Part shown: positions 1-7,758 of the stretch, piece after piece
How positions within the stretch are numbered: position 1 is the first letter of the stretch
Layout: the number at the start of each line of letters is the position of its first letter
Assembly (NCBI RefSeq): GCF_029893105.1
Contig: NZ_JARXWG010000011.1
Coordinates: 44,155-108,154, forward strand
DNA from: Parabacteroides sp. PF5-9
Lineage (GTDB): Bacteria > Bacteroidota > Bacteroidia > Bacteroidales > Tannerellaceae
Direction of reading: 5' to 3'
DNA length: 64,000 bases
Program-made: the position numbers and the translations under genes
The notes under the pieces: model-generated
Seen by the model: the letters and a program-made list of their open reading frames with translations, nothing else
What the model was told of the DNA's origin: nothing
The model's database searches: none

Positions 1-1
1 T

Positions 2-415
2 TATGGTATGAGCCTTATGGCTGTGGGGGCTGTTATTGCAAAGAAAAAGCGAGTGGCACTTATAAGTGGCTACCTGCAAATTTTACTTGCAGCATTAGGG
101 CTGTCAGAGGTTATAAGGCGTTTCTTAGGATTTGAGGTTATGCCCGAATTTAAGACTATGATTGTCATTAGCTTACTTGCCTTACTTGCTAACTCCATCT
201 GTCTATGGTTGCTCCAACGTACTAAAAGTAAGGATGCACACATTAGAGCAAGCGTAATATTTTCGGCAAACGATGTTATTATAAATATTGGAGTTATTAT
301 AGCAGCCTTATTTGTTTGGTGGCTTGAAAGCAATATTCCTGATTTGATAATAGGCATAGTAGTTTTTCTTGTTGTTATTCGTGGTGCAATCCGAATTTTG
401 AAGCTGGCTAAATAA
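2..415 (+). CDS. Cation transporter (CDF-like), C-terminal part
   Basis: The reading frame is open at the left edge, so only the C-terminal part of the gene is visible; the first ATG in the window (position 8) is probably internal. The roughly 137 visible residues hold about four hydrophobic segments, with a KKKR stretch between the first two and the motif SGYLQI. This resembles the membrane domain of small Bacteroidetes cation diffusion facilitator proteins, which export divalent metals. The family call is from sequence style only. A hairpin at 419-443 closes the gene. It may be cargo of element 1 or chromosomal. Confidence 0.6.
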   Translation, partial: YGMSLMAVGAVIAKKKRVALISGYLQILLAALGLSEVIRRFLGFEVMPEFKTMIVISLLALLANSICLWLLQRTKSKDAHIRASVIFSANDVIINIGVIIAALFVWWLESNIPDLIIGIVVFLVVIRGAIRILKLAK

Positions 416-418
416 AAA

Positions 419-443
419 ATGGCGGGCTTTGTCGGCTCGCCAT
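419..443 (+). terminator. Terminator-like hairpin after the transporter
   Basis: ATGGCG (419-424) pairs with CGCCAT (438-443) directly after the transporter stop codon. There is no strong U-run on the plus strand, so it may be weak. A second inverted repeat follows at 451-469. Confidence 0.4.
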
Positions 444-450
444 CATTAGG

Positions 451-469
451 TTATCACAAATTGTGATAA
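451..469. promoter_or_regulatory. Palindrome with TCACAAATTGTGA core, copy 1
   Basis: TTATCACAA and TTGTGATAA flank a single A, giving a near-perfect 19-bp palindrome between two convergent genes and overlapping the stop codon of the ORF6N gene. The 13-bp core TCACAAATTGTGA recurs at 784-796 inside that same gene. It could be a protein binding site or a transcription end structure. Confidence 0.35.
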
Positions 470-470
470 G

Positions 471-983
471 TTATTTTTCTTCATCAGGTATTCTGTATCC
501 TATGGGTTTTCTTGGTTTGGGGTCAGGTTTACTTAATAACTGGGTTAAAGCTTGGTATATTTCACTGAATTGTGCATCTGTACTTTCTTCCAGTTCCTCG
601 ATACGTTTAAGAAGTTCATCATATCCGATAACCATTTGTCGCATCAGGACAAATGCCCGCATAATAGATATGTTTACATCTATTGCTGTTTGGCTTCTCA
701 ACACCGTAGAAAGCATTGCTACACCCTGTTCCGTGAAAACCATTGGGCTGACAGAACTATGTTTTAGGGTTTCGGGGAACTGGTCACAAATTGTGACCAG
801 TTGGTGAAACTCCTCTTTATCCAGTTCAAACATAAAGTCAGAAGGAAATCGCTGAATATTACGTTTGACAGCCTGTTTGAGAACTTTTGTCTTTACATTA
901 TATAACTCTGCTAAATGGAAGTCCAGCATTACCCTGTATCCCCGGACTTCAAAAATTTTGTTTTGAATAACTTGTAATTCCAT
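471..983 (-). CDS. ORF6N domain protein
   Basis: This 170-residue protein opens with the pattern typical of ORF6N proteins: an N-terminal region ending in FEVRGYRVMLDFHLAELY, then a basic stretch with RNIQRFPSDFMFEL and the later motif FTEQGVAMLSTVLRS. ORF6N is a presumed DNA-binding domain found in phage and mobile-element proteins, often linked to KilA-N type antirepressors. The C-terminal 50 residues are predicted coiled coil (LLKRIEELEES). It lies 80 bp downstream of the element 1 integrase on the same strand. The role in the element is inferred to be regulatory; no target is visible beyond the internal palindrome at 780-800. Confidence 0.8.
   Translation of the reverse strand: MELQVIQNKIFEVRGYRVMLDFHLAELYNVKTKVLKQAVKRNIQRFPSDFMFELDKEEFHQLVTICDQFPETLKHSSVSPMVFTEQGVAMLSTVLRSQTAIDVNISIMRAFVLMRQMVIGYDELLKRIEELEESTDAQFSEIYQALTQLLSKPDPKPRKPIGYRIPDEEK
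780..800. promoter_or_regulatory. Palindrome with TCACAAATTGTGA core, copy 2
   Basis: A perfect 21-bp palindrome sits inside the ORF6N coding sequence. It shares the 13-bp core with the palindrome at 451-469. It encodes the residues around VTICDQ, so coding constraint is an alternative explanation. Confidence 0.3.
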
Positions 984-1063
984 ATCTATTTATACTTTAG
1001 TGTTTTACATTGAAAATCGTTACCTAATTCGTTACCCATTGGTTAACTACTGAAAATAGGTAA

Positions 1064-2293
1064 CTATTGAGCCGCTTTTTTATAGATTTTCTCAATACCA
1101 GTAAACTGTTCGGAAAGTCCTTTCATATCGCTACTAATCTTGCTATTAGTAATGCGGGCGTAGATTTGGGTCGTTTCAATATTGGTATGCCCCAGCATTT
1201 TAGAAACGGTTTCAATGGGAACTCCTTTACCCAGTGTCGTTGTGGTAGCGAAGGTATGGCGGGCAAGATGAAACGTAAGGTTTTTATTGATTCCGGCAAG
1301 GTCGGCAATCTCCTTCAAATAGGAATTAAGTTTTTGATTGCTGATTACAGGAAGGATTTTTCCGTTAGGTAACTTATCCTTATACTTATCCAAAATCATT
1401 TTGGGGATGTCCAGTAACGGTACATTTACATCTATTCCGGTCTTTACACGCTTAGTCATAATCCAAAGGTTACCGTCAAACGATTTGCGGATATGTTCTT
1501 TTCTAAGCCCTGCTACATCTATGTAAGCCAAACCACAAAAACAGGAAAAGAGAAATAAATCCCGAACGTGTTCCAGCCTTTCGGAAACAAGGTTTAGTTC
1601 AAGGATTTTCTTTATTTCTTCTTCTGTAAGATAACCTCTATCAACCCTTTGTAGGCGTATTTTATAGTTAGCAAAAGGGTCGCCGACAATTAACCCATTA
1701 TTACGGGCAATCAAAACAATGCGCTTGAAGAATTGCATAAACTTGGCAGTCGTGTTATGGTTACATCTGCCAACTGTCATAAGATATACTTCAAAGTCAT
1801 TGATAAACATATTGTTAATAGACTTCAAAGCTATATCAGAAAGGTTGTACTTAGCTTGGATGAAATTCGCAAGATGCTTGCGGGTTACTTCATACTTTTG
1901 ATAGGTAGATGCAGATTTAGATAGACCTATAAGCTGCTTTACATCATCATTATGCTTCTGAAATAAATTCAGTAACGTTTCGTGGTTCTCCGTATGCCCT
2001 AAAAATTCATTCTTGATTTGTTCGGCAGTAACGTAGTTTTCACGCCGTTGCTGTTCATGGTAGATTTGATGTAATGATGCTTTTATATCTTCAAGCAACT
2101 TATTAAGCTGTGCGCAAGATTTCCCGGTCGCTTTACCAGCTTTCACACTCCAATTATCGGGATGGATGCTTTGTTTTGTACTAAACTGGCAAATTTTTCC
2201 ATCAACGGTAATTCTTGCCATAATTGTTACCTCTCCATTACGTTTTTCTGACCCTTTTTTAAGGTAGAAAAGGACTTTGAATGTACTCTTCAT
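1064..2293 (-). CDS. Tyrosine recombinase (integrase) of element 1
   Basis: This 409-residue protein has the usual Bacteroidetes integrase layout: an N-terminal arm-binding region (residues 1-95), a SAM-like core-binding domain (about 105-200) and a C-terminal catalytic domain (about 215-400). Catalytic signatures visible are the first Arg region in LFLFSCFCGLAYIDV, the HLARHTFATTTT box and the MLGHTNIETTQIYARI segment carrying the nucleophilic Tyr. The ATG start at 2293 faces the att copy at 2567-2579, the normal position for an integrase at the end of its element. Family membership is secure; the assignment to element 1 rests on position. Confidence 0.93.
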   Translation of the reverse strand: MKSTFKVLFYLKKGSEKRNGEVTIMARITVDGKICQFSTKQSIHPDNWSVKAGKATGKSCAQLNKLLEDIKASLHQIYHEQQRRENYVTAEQIKNEFLGHTENHETLLNLFQKHNDDVKQLIGLSKSASTYQKYEVTRKHLANFIQAKYNLSDIALKSINNMFINDFEVYLMTVGRCNHNTTAKFMQFFKRIVLIARNNGLIVGDPFANYKIRLQRVDRGYLTEEEIKKILELNLVSERLEHVRDLFLFSCFCGLAYIDVAGLRKEHIRKSFDGNLWIMTKRVKTGIDVNVPLLDIPKMILDKYKDKLPNGKILPVISNQKLNSYLKEIADLAGINKNLTFHLARHTFATTTTLGKGVPIETVSKMLGHTNIETTQIYARITNSKISSDMKGLSEQFTGIEKIYKKAAQ

Positions 2294-2498
2294 AATCTCA
2301 CTTTTTAATGTTACAAAATTACTTTTAATGTATTAATTGTGAGATATATACAGGCTGTACAAATTTGGACAGCGAGAGGTCATTTTTGGACAAATCGTTA
2401 CCGTTTTTGTCCGGTATGGAATCGGTAACGATTTAGGCACAGATTTGTGTCTTTTGAGGTCTTTTTGGTGTCTTTTATGCTGGACAAAATACAAACAA

Positions 2499-2531
2499 AA
2501 AAGCCTACAAATCATTGACTTGTAGGCTTTT
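2499..2531. terminator. Hairpin next to att copy 1
   Basis: AAAAGCCTACAA (2499-2510) pairs perfectly with TTGTAGGCTTTT (2520-2531). The A-run and T-run on the two sides suit a bidirectional terminator. The true tRNA (46284-46314) and att copy 2 (14914-14953) also have a hairpin just to their left, so this may be the old tRNA-side terminator position. Confidence 0.55.
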
Positions 2532-2564
2532 GTCCAGTTACTGTCCGGCGTGGTCTGCCGGTTT

Positions 2565-2579
2565 CAGCGGAGAGAGAGG
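2565..2579. repeat. att copy 1 (tRNA-Ser 3' end)
   Basis: CAGCGGAGAGAGAGG at this site is identical over 15 bp to 14985-14999. The last 13 bases match the 3' end of the tRNA-Ser gene at 46339-46351. Only this short end of the tRNA is present, as expected for a recombination junction between integrated elements. Confidence 0.7.
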
Positions 2580-2696
2580 CTCTTTCTCCTGAACCCTCAT
2601 AGATAATCAGAAGCACTCAAACCACTGTAAATCATACAACATATAGTCTACACACTTAAAATAAGAATTATAGAACATCCTTGCATATATGAAAAA

Positions 2697-2717
2697 TTGG
2701 GTGTACTTTTGGGTGTA
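2697..2717. repeat. Integrase arm-type repeats, left end of element 2
   Basis: TTGGGTGTA occurs twice, at 2697-2705 and 2709-2717, with a 12-bp period just in front of the integrase gene. The same pair, with the same 12-bp period, occurs at the other end of the element (14933-14953). Matching short repeats at both ends are characteristic of integrase arm-binding sites. Confidence 0.5.
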
Positions 2718-2736
2718 ACTTTTTAGCTGCACCCAA

Positions 2737-4026
2737 ATGAATATAAAACGAAACATAGTCTTTTCCCTTGAAAAGAGAAAGAAGGACGGCAAGCCAGTTG
2801 TCGAGAACGTGCCTATCCGTATGCGTGTTATCTACCACCATAACCGGATAGAATTTACTACTGGATATCGCATTGATGTCGCAAAATGGGATGAAGACAA
2901 GCAGCGGGTTAAAAACGGATGCACCAACAAGCTGAAGCAGACAGCAGCAGATATCAATTCCGATTTGCAGAAATACTCTGCTGAGATACAGGATATATTC
3001 AAAAGCTTTGAAGTTATAGATACAGTTCCTACTCCCGAACAGCTAAAGACTTCTTTCAACAACCGATTAAAGAAGGATATGCCAATAGAGCCGGAGGCGG
3101 AAGAGCAAGTGGTTCCCTTCTGGGATATGTATAAGGAGTTTGTAAGGGAATGTGGTACGCAGAACAATTGGACGGATGCTACATACGAGAAATTTGCAGC
3201 AACCAAAAGACACTTGGAAGACTTTGATACAAATCTGACTTTAGAAGCGTTAAACGAAAGTAAGTTGACCGAATATGTAAACTTTCTTCGAGACACAAAA
3301 AACCTCCGCAATAGCACCATCGGCAAGCAAATGGGATTTCTCAAATGGTTTCTACGATGGTGCAAGAAGAAAGGGTACAATAACAATATCGCCTTTGAGA
3401 CATTCAAGCCAAAGCTAAAGACAACTCAAAAGAAAGTGATATTCCTTACTTGGGCAGAACTTACTAAGCTGCGAGGATATAACATACCCGATACTAAGAA
3501 GTACCTTGACCGAGTGCGAGATGTATTTCTGTTCCAGTGTTTCACCGGCTTACGGTATTCCGATGTTTTTAATCTGAAACGATGCGATATAAAGGGGAAT
3601 CACATTGAGGTGACCACTGTAAAAACCGCTGATAGCTTGATTATTGAGTTGAATAATCATAGCAAGGCAATTCTTGACAAGTATAAAGATGTTCATTTTG
3701 AGCATGATAAAGTCTTGCCAGTTATCACTAATCAAAAAATGAACGATTATTTGAAAGAATTGGCTGAGCTAGCAGAGATTAACGATCCGGTAAGGGAGAC
3801 ATACTATAAAGGGAATCAACGGATTGACGAGACAACCCCCAAGTACGCATTATTGGGGACACATGCTGGACGAAGGACATTTATATGCAATGCTCTTTCT
3901 TTAGGCATTCCGGCGCAGGTTGTTATGAAATGGACAGGGCATAGCGACTACAAAGCCATGAAACCCTATATTGATATTGCAGACGAGATTAAAGCCAACG
4001 CAATGGACAAATTCAATCAGTTATGA
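2737..4026 (+). CDS. Tyrosine recombinase (integrase) of element 2
   Basis: This 429-residue protein has an arm-binding N-terminus (KRNIVFSLEKRKKDGKP), a SAM-like domain around residues 125-225 and a catalytic domain with FQCFTGLRYSDV (first catalytic Arg near residue 270), GTHAGRRTFICNALS (second Arg box) and MKWTGHSDYKAMKPYIDI, where the Tyr of YIDI is the likely nucleophile. It starts 157 bp inside the att copy and reads into the element, opposite to the integrases of elements 1 and 3. This suggests element 2 belongs to a different integrase lineage or inserted in the opposite orientation at the same tRNA site. Confidence 0.93.
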   Translation: MNIKRNIVFSLEKRKKDGKPVVENVPIRMRVIYHHNRIEFTTGYRIDVAKWDEDKQRVKNGCTNKLKQTAADINSDLQKYSAEIQDIFKSFEVIDTVPTPEQLKTSFNNRLKKDMPIEPEAEEQVVPFWDMYKEFVRECGTQNNWTDATYEKFAATKRHLEDFDTNLTLEALNESKLTEYVNFLRDTKNLRNSTIGKQMGFLKWFLRWCKKKGYNNNIAFETFKPKLKTTQKKVIFLTWAELTKLRGYNIPDTKKYLDRVRDVFLFQCFTGLRYSDVFNLKRCDIKGNHIEVTTVKTADSLIIELNNHSKAILDKYKDVHFEHDKVLPVITNQKMNDYLKELAELAEINDPVRETYYKGNQRIDETTPKYALLGTHAGRRTFICNALSLGIPAQVVMKWTGHSDYKAMKPYIDIADEIKANAMDKFNQL

Positions 4027-4037
4027 ATTATTCTGAT

Positions 4038-4045
4038 TACTTTTG
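4038..4045 (+). promoter_or_regulatory. Promoter -7 box for the AlbA/ATPase gene
   Basis: TACTTTTG fits the Bacteroidetes -7 consensus TAnnTTTG and lies just after the integrase stop. A transcript from here would start near 4052, which favours the ATG at 4070 over the upstream TTG at 4043 as the translation start. Confidence 0.45.
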
Positions 4046-4069
4046 CATTGCATTTATATTAAGAAGAGA

Positions 4070-5485
4070 ATGATAACAGCAGAAGAGATAAAATCACTGG
4101 CCAGCAGCGGAGAAGGATACAATGTAGACTTCAATATAAGAGTGCCATCTAAAATTAAAGAGATAATCACTGAACTTTGTGCTTTTGCTAACAGTGAAGG
4201 TGGCTACCTTCTGCTTGGTGTGGATAATAATGGCAAAATCCATGGACTGGAAATAGACAATAATACCCGCTCGAAGATTCAGAATGGCATAAGAGATATA
4301 TCTCCCAATATTCAAATACCGCTGTATCCTGTTGATGTAGATGGGAAAACGGTATGGGTGTTGGATGTTGCTTCCGGCAAAGACAAACCTTATGTGTTAT
4401 CGGGCGCAATCTATGTTCGTGAAGGCGCAAATTGCCAAAAGCTAACCACTGCCGAAGAAATAAGAAGTTTCTTTCAGACCAGCAACCGCATTTATTTCGA
4501 TGCTATCCCATGCCCCCGATTTGGCTTGAATAATGATTTAGATGAAGATAACTTTAAGCACTTCCGACATGAATCAAGCATAACCGGAAGCGTTTCAACT
4601 AATCAGATATTGAATAATTTGCAGGTATTCGATGAATCAGGTGCAGCAAAGAATGGTGGAGTATTGTTCTTCGGAAAAGAGCCAGAAAGATTATTCCCGC
4701 AGGCGGTTATCCATTGTGTTCTTTTCAAGGGGAAAACCAAAGTGCATATCATAGATGATAAATTCTATGGTGGCACTTTGTACAATCAATACCGTCAGGC
4801 AGAGGCATGGATAAAAGACAAACTCAGAGTCTCCTACATAATGGAGGGCATGGATCCTCGCAAGGAAATTTGGGAAATCCCCCTTCCTGTATTCAAAGAA
4901 GCTATTATCAATGCGCTATCCCACAGAGATTATTACGAGCAAGGAGCTGTAACAATGGTAGAGATATATGATGATCGAGTTGAGATTTCCAATCCGGGCG
5001 GATTGCTTCCTGCTGTAAAGAAAGAATTCGGTGCAAGAAGCATGAGCCGTAATCCACTAATCTTCGGTCTATTTACTCGAATGAGTTTGGTTGAGCGAGT
5101 AGCATCCGGCATTCCTCGTATGCGAAATGAAATGAAAGATGCTGGATTACCCGCACCTAAGTTTACTGCTGACGGAGGCTTTTTTACTGTTACGTTTAAG
5201 CGCCCAAAGAAAAATGACACTGTAAATACAGGAGATGACACTTCAAATGGCACTATAAATCCTAAAGATGACACTATAAATGGCATTATAAAATCAAAAG
5301 AACCTATTGAAGAAGTCGTTTTTCAACTTATATCTGCAAATGAAGGCATATCTGCTCGAAAAATATCAGAACAAATAGGAAAAAGCCTTCGTTCAACAAT
5401 GCGCTACCTTGGTATCTTAAAAGAAACGGATAGGATAGAGTTTAGAGGTGCGTTAAAAAATGGAGGATATTACTTAAAGAATTAA
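4070..5485 (+). CDS. AlbA_2/Schlafen-like regulator with GHKL ATPase fold
   Basis: The N-terminal 120 residues form an AlbA_2 (Schlafen AlbA) domain, seen in LCAFANSEGGYLLLGVDNNG and AIYVREGANCQKL. The middle has the HATPase_c_4 signature of RecG-like transcriptional regulators: FKEAIINALSHRDY, VEIYDDRVEISNPGGL and LVERVASGIPRMRNEM. A low-complexity linker rich in DDT and NGT repeats leads to a C-terminal winged helix (ARKISEQIGKSLRSTMRYL). I chose the ATG at 4070 because the upstream in-frame start is a TTG lying inside the promoter box. Such proteins are common on Bacteroidetes mobile elements and are usually annotated as putative DNA-binding regulators; the target is unknown. Confidence 0.82.
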   Translation: MITAEEIKSLASSGEGYNVDFNIRVPSKIKEIITELCAFANSEGGYLLLGVDNNGKIHGLEIDNNTRSKIQNGIRDISPNIQIPLYPVDVDGKTVWVLDVASGKDKPYVLSGAIYVREGANCQKLTTAEEIRSFFQTSNRIYFDAIPCPRFGLNNDLDEDNFKHFRHESSITGSVSTNQILNNLQVFDESGAAKNGGVLFFGKEPERLFPQAVIHCVLFKGKTKVHIIDDKFYGGTLYNQYRQAEAWIKDKLRVSYIMEGMDPRKEIWEIPLPVFKEAIINALSHRDYYEQGAVTMVEIYDDRVEISNPGGLLPAVKKEFGARSMSRNPLIFGLFTRMSLVERVASGIPRMRNEMKDAGLPAPKFTADGGFFTVTFKRPKKNDTVNTGDDTSNGTINPKDDTINGIIKSKEPIEEVVFQLISANEGISARKISEQIGKSLRSTMRYLGILKETDRIEFRGALKNGGYYLKN

Positions 5486-5497
5486 TATCTATTCGTT

Positions 5498-6529
5498 ATG
5501 AAATCTCAAAACGAACATATATCATTGCTAACAAATCTACTACCACAGTATAGATTACTCAATTCACTGTACCAACAAGTAGTGGATAGTTCGACATTGA
5601 GATTTGACAGCCAATGCCAAATAACAGATTTTTACGAGGAATACAAGGATAAAGAAGCCTTTGAGAAAGCTATTCTGAATCTACTCCTTTCTGCTGACAA
5701 AGAAAAATTGGCACCAATTGTTTCTAATCTAAGAACAGAAATAACCCAGAGCATTGAAATATATATCAAAAACAAGGAGTTCTTTATTGGAATCGATACT
5801 CGCAAAGTCTATAGTGAAAGGTATAATCCACTCAAGATAGAGATAGAAGGGCAGCTAAAAGATACTAATGAACTTAGGCAGGAACTTACACAAGTCAGAA
5901 ACTCTTTGGAGTCCGCAAGCTGGAAAAATGATAAAATCGCAACTCGACGGCTGACCACCGAGGAAGAAAGGTTGGACAATTTATATAAAAGAGAGCAGGA
6001 GAAACTGGAAGACCTTTACTGGCAGCAGAAAGAATCCGACAACATCGCTTCACGATATATTGACAACGTTTTCGGCAGCATTTATGAGTTGAGCAACTCT
6101 TTTCTTTCTCTACTTGACAACTACTTTCCAATTGAAAAAGAAAAGAAGTTGGTTGAAACAAAGCCTGTTCTAAAGCAGGGAAGCTATTTCGATATGAAGC
6201 TGGTATCGCTAATCCATAACAAATGCAATAATATTCAGTTTGAAAACCTATCGGAGATAGACCTGTATTCTATTCTCAATTTGCACCCCACTAATTCCAT
6301 CCTAACAGTAAAGACCGGTGAACGCACTAGAATGTGTTATCTGATTTACAAGCTATATGAATACCTAAAGACCGAGAGCCGGACGGAATGGCGCACCGCC
6401 ATACTGAAGTCTGTTGGCATTGAGAAGAGCTACTACAATTCCAAATATAAAGAACCAATATCTGAAGTTCCAAGTAGGAAATCAGAGACGTTTGCTCAAC
6501 ATGTTGATATTTTATTTGCCAACTATTGA
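5498..6529 (+). CDS. Uncharacterised coiled-coil mobile-element protein
   Basis: I do not recognise a domain in this 343-residue protein. The central third (about residues 110-190) is rich in Glu, Lys, Gln and Arg and looks like coiled coil (ELRQELTQVRNSLES). The C-terminal third (FDMKLVSLIHNKCN to AEHVDILF-like end) is globular and resembles small accessory proteins of Bacteroides mobilizable transposons. It begins 12 bp after the AlbA/ATPase gene and probably shares its transcript. A role in element regulation is possible from context alone. RteC similarity was considered, but I could not see the RteC core motif. Confidence 0.6.
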   Translation: MKSQNEHISLLTNLLPQYRLLNSLYQQVVDSSTLRFDSQCQITDFYEEYKDKEAFEKAILNLLLSADKEKLAPIVSNLRTEITQSIEIYIKNKEFFIGIDTRKVYSERYNPLKIEIEGQLKDTNELRQELTQVRNSLESASWKNDKIATRRLTTEEERLDNLYKREQEKLEDLYWQQKESDNIASRYIDNVFGSIYELSNSFLSLLDNYFPIEKEKKLVETKPVLKQGSYFDMKLVSLIHNKCNNIQFENLSEIDLYSILNLHPTNSILTVKTGERTRMCYLIYKLYEYLKTESRTEWRTAILKSVGIEKSYYNSKYKEPISEVPSRKSETFAQHVDILFANY

Positions 6530-6573
6530 TGTCCTTCAAATCACATCTTATATTTATATAAAAAGATAGCTTT

Positions 6574-7260
6574 ATGAATAATAAGAATAAAAGTAACCAT
6601 CTGCGCTCTATAAGAAGCGACTTGTCCCCATATTTGTTTCACTACACAAAAGGAAGCAACCCTTATGCGAATATGGAATCCATTTTGCAAGAATGTTGCT
6701 TAAAATCACAAAAGCACAACTATATTTGCTTCACTGATGCTCCAGCAACATCAAACATTCCATTGTTAGAATATATGTATGCGAAATACCCCCAAAGACC
6801 CATGTATTCTCACTATGGAATAGGTTTCTCGAGAGACATAATGTATGAAAAATATGATGCTCGCAATGTTATTTATGGAACGTTAAAAGAAAAAGAACTA
6901 ATTGATATAAGTCTCCATTGGAGATTTGAAGAAATGAATATTGAAACGCATGATTTTTCTTGGCTGAGAGAATGGAGGATTGAGGGAAATAATTTTGATT
7001 TTTCAGAATTCCCCAAAGAACATATTATCATTATCGCTCCAACAAAAGTAGATCTAAACAGCCTTATCGGAGAAGAGGATTATGAAGTTGATTTTTCATA
7101 CGAGCATGAAATAAGGAGTAGCATACCTTATTTGATTCAAACAAATAAACGAAAACTGAAAGGGTTCACCACAGAAGAAATAAAAAATACACCAAATGAC
7201 TTCACCGTCTCCGCCAAAACAGAAAATCAAATATTCGGAGAAGATATTGGTTTTTTGTAG
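6574..7260 (+). CDS. AbiGi / DUF2971-like protein
   Basis: This 228-residue protein has the sequence pattern LFHYTKG, then ICFTDAP, HYGIGFSRD and SWLREWRI, followed by EHIIIIAPTK. The order of these short motifs resembles the AbiGi family (named as the antitoxin of an abortive phage-infection pair) and related DUF2971 proteins. No AbiGii nucleotidyltransferase partner lies next to it. Its codon use is more AT-rich than the replication genes to the right, so it may be a cargo gene inserted between the regulator pair and the replication block. The family call is by motif order and is not certain. Confidence 0.5.
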   Translation: MNNKNKSNHLRSIRSDLSPYLFHYTKGSNPYANMESILQECCLKSQKHNYICFTDAPATSNIPLLEYMYAKYPQRPMYSHYGIGFSRDIMYEKYDARNVIYGTLKEKELIDISLHWRFEEMNIETHDFSWLREWRIEGNNFDFSEFPKEHIIIIAPTKVDLNSLIGEEDYEVDFSYEHEIRSSIPYLIQTNKRKLKGFTTEEIKNTPNDFTVSAKTENQIFGEDIGFL

Positions 7261-7276
7261 CTATAATCTTCCCTGA

Positions 7277-7303
7277 TACCACTCGACTACCACTTTTACC
7301 ACT
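7277..7303. repeat. Three TACCACT iteron-like repeats
   Basis: TACCACT occurs at 7277-7283, 7288-7294 and 7297-7303, spaced 11 and 9 bp apart; related TACCACC follows near 7360. They lie upstream of the DUF3853, RepA-like ATPase and primase genes, where a replication origin or an operator would be expected. Confidence 0.4.
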
Positions 7304-7381
7304 TAAAATAATTTTCATAGCACCTGATTATCAGTGATATTCATTTTGCATTACCACCCAACCACCACCTGATTGTGGTTG

Positions 7382-7389
7382 TAGCTTTG
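7382..7389 (+). promoter_or_regulatory. Promoter -7 box before the DUF3853 gene
   Basis: TAGCTTTG matches TAnnTTTG. It sits after an inverted repeat made of CAACCACCACC and GTGGTTG. The start codon lies 63 bp downstream, leaving room for a leader. Confidence 0.4.
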
Positions 7390-7452
7390 CAGTGTTCGAA
7401 CAAATAATCAGCCGAAGTACAAGGCTTTGTTTAATTCGTAATACTGATAGAA

Positions 7453-7755
7453 ATGAATATCAATGATTTGAAAGAAAAGCCGCTCTGGCAGATGACAGGT
7501 GAAGAATTTCTCTACTTGCAACAAAACTCAGAGCAAAGGGAAGTCCAATCGGTTGTGCCGGTTACTTCTTCCAAGAAACATGTATATGGAATAGCCGGTA
7601 TTGCCCGACTATTCGGATGTAGTATGCCGACCGCCAACCGTATCAAGCAAAGCGGAAAGATTGACAAGGCAATCACGCAGATAGGTCGTAAGATTATTGT
7701 TGATGCCGAACTTGCCCTTGAATTGGCAGGACGAAAAACCGGAGGGAGGAAATAA
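7453..7755 (+). CDS. DUF3853 helix-turn-helix protein
   Basis: This 100-residue protein matches the DUF3853 pattern of Bacteroidales mobile elements: a short N-terminal segment with PLWQMTGEEFLYL, then YGIAGIARLFGCSMPTANRIKQSGKID, an excisionase-like helix-turn-helix. It ends 3 bp before the next ATG, so it is translationally tied to the ATPase. In mobilizable transposons this gene usually sits at the head of the replication/mobilization block. DNA binding is likely, and an excision or replication-control role is inferred. Confidence 0.82.
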   Translation: MNINDLKEKPLWQMTGEEFLYLQQNSEQREVQSVVPVTSSKKHVYGIAGIARLFGCSMPTANRIKQSGKIDKAITQIGRKIIVDAELALELAGRKTGGRK

Positions 7756-7758
7756 GCC

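Larger units (their letters stand above)
2294..2736. other. Junction between elements 1 and 2 (no gene)
   Basis: This 443-bp stretch between two divergent integrases contains no convincing gene. It holds a hairpin (2499-2531), an att copy (2565-2579) and a pair of 12-bp direct repeats just upstream of the element 2 integrase (2697-2717). The rest has no feature I can name. Confidence 0.6.

Noticed and set aside
2832..3407. 191-codon minus-strand frame inside the element 2 integrase
   Set aside because: It is antisense to a clear tyrosine recombinase.
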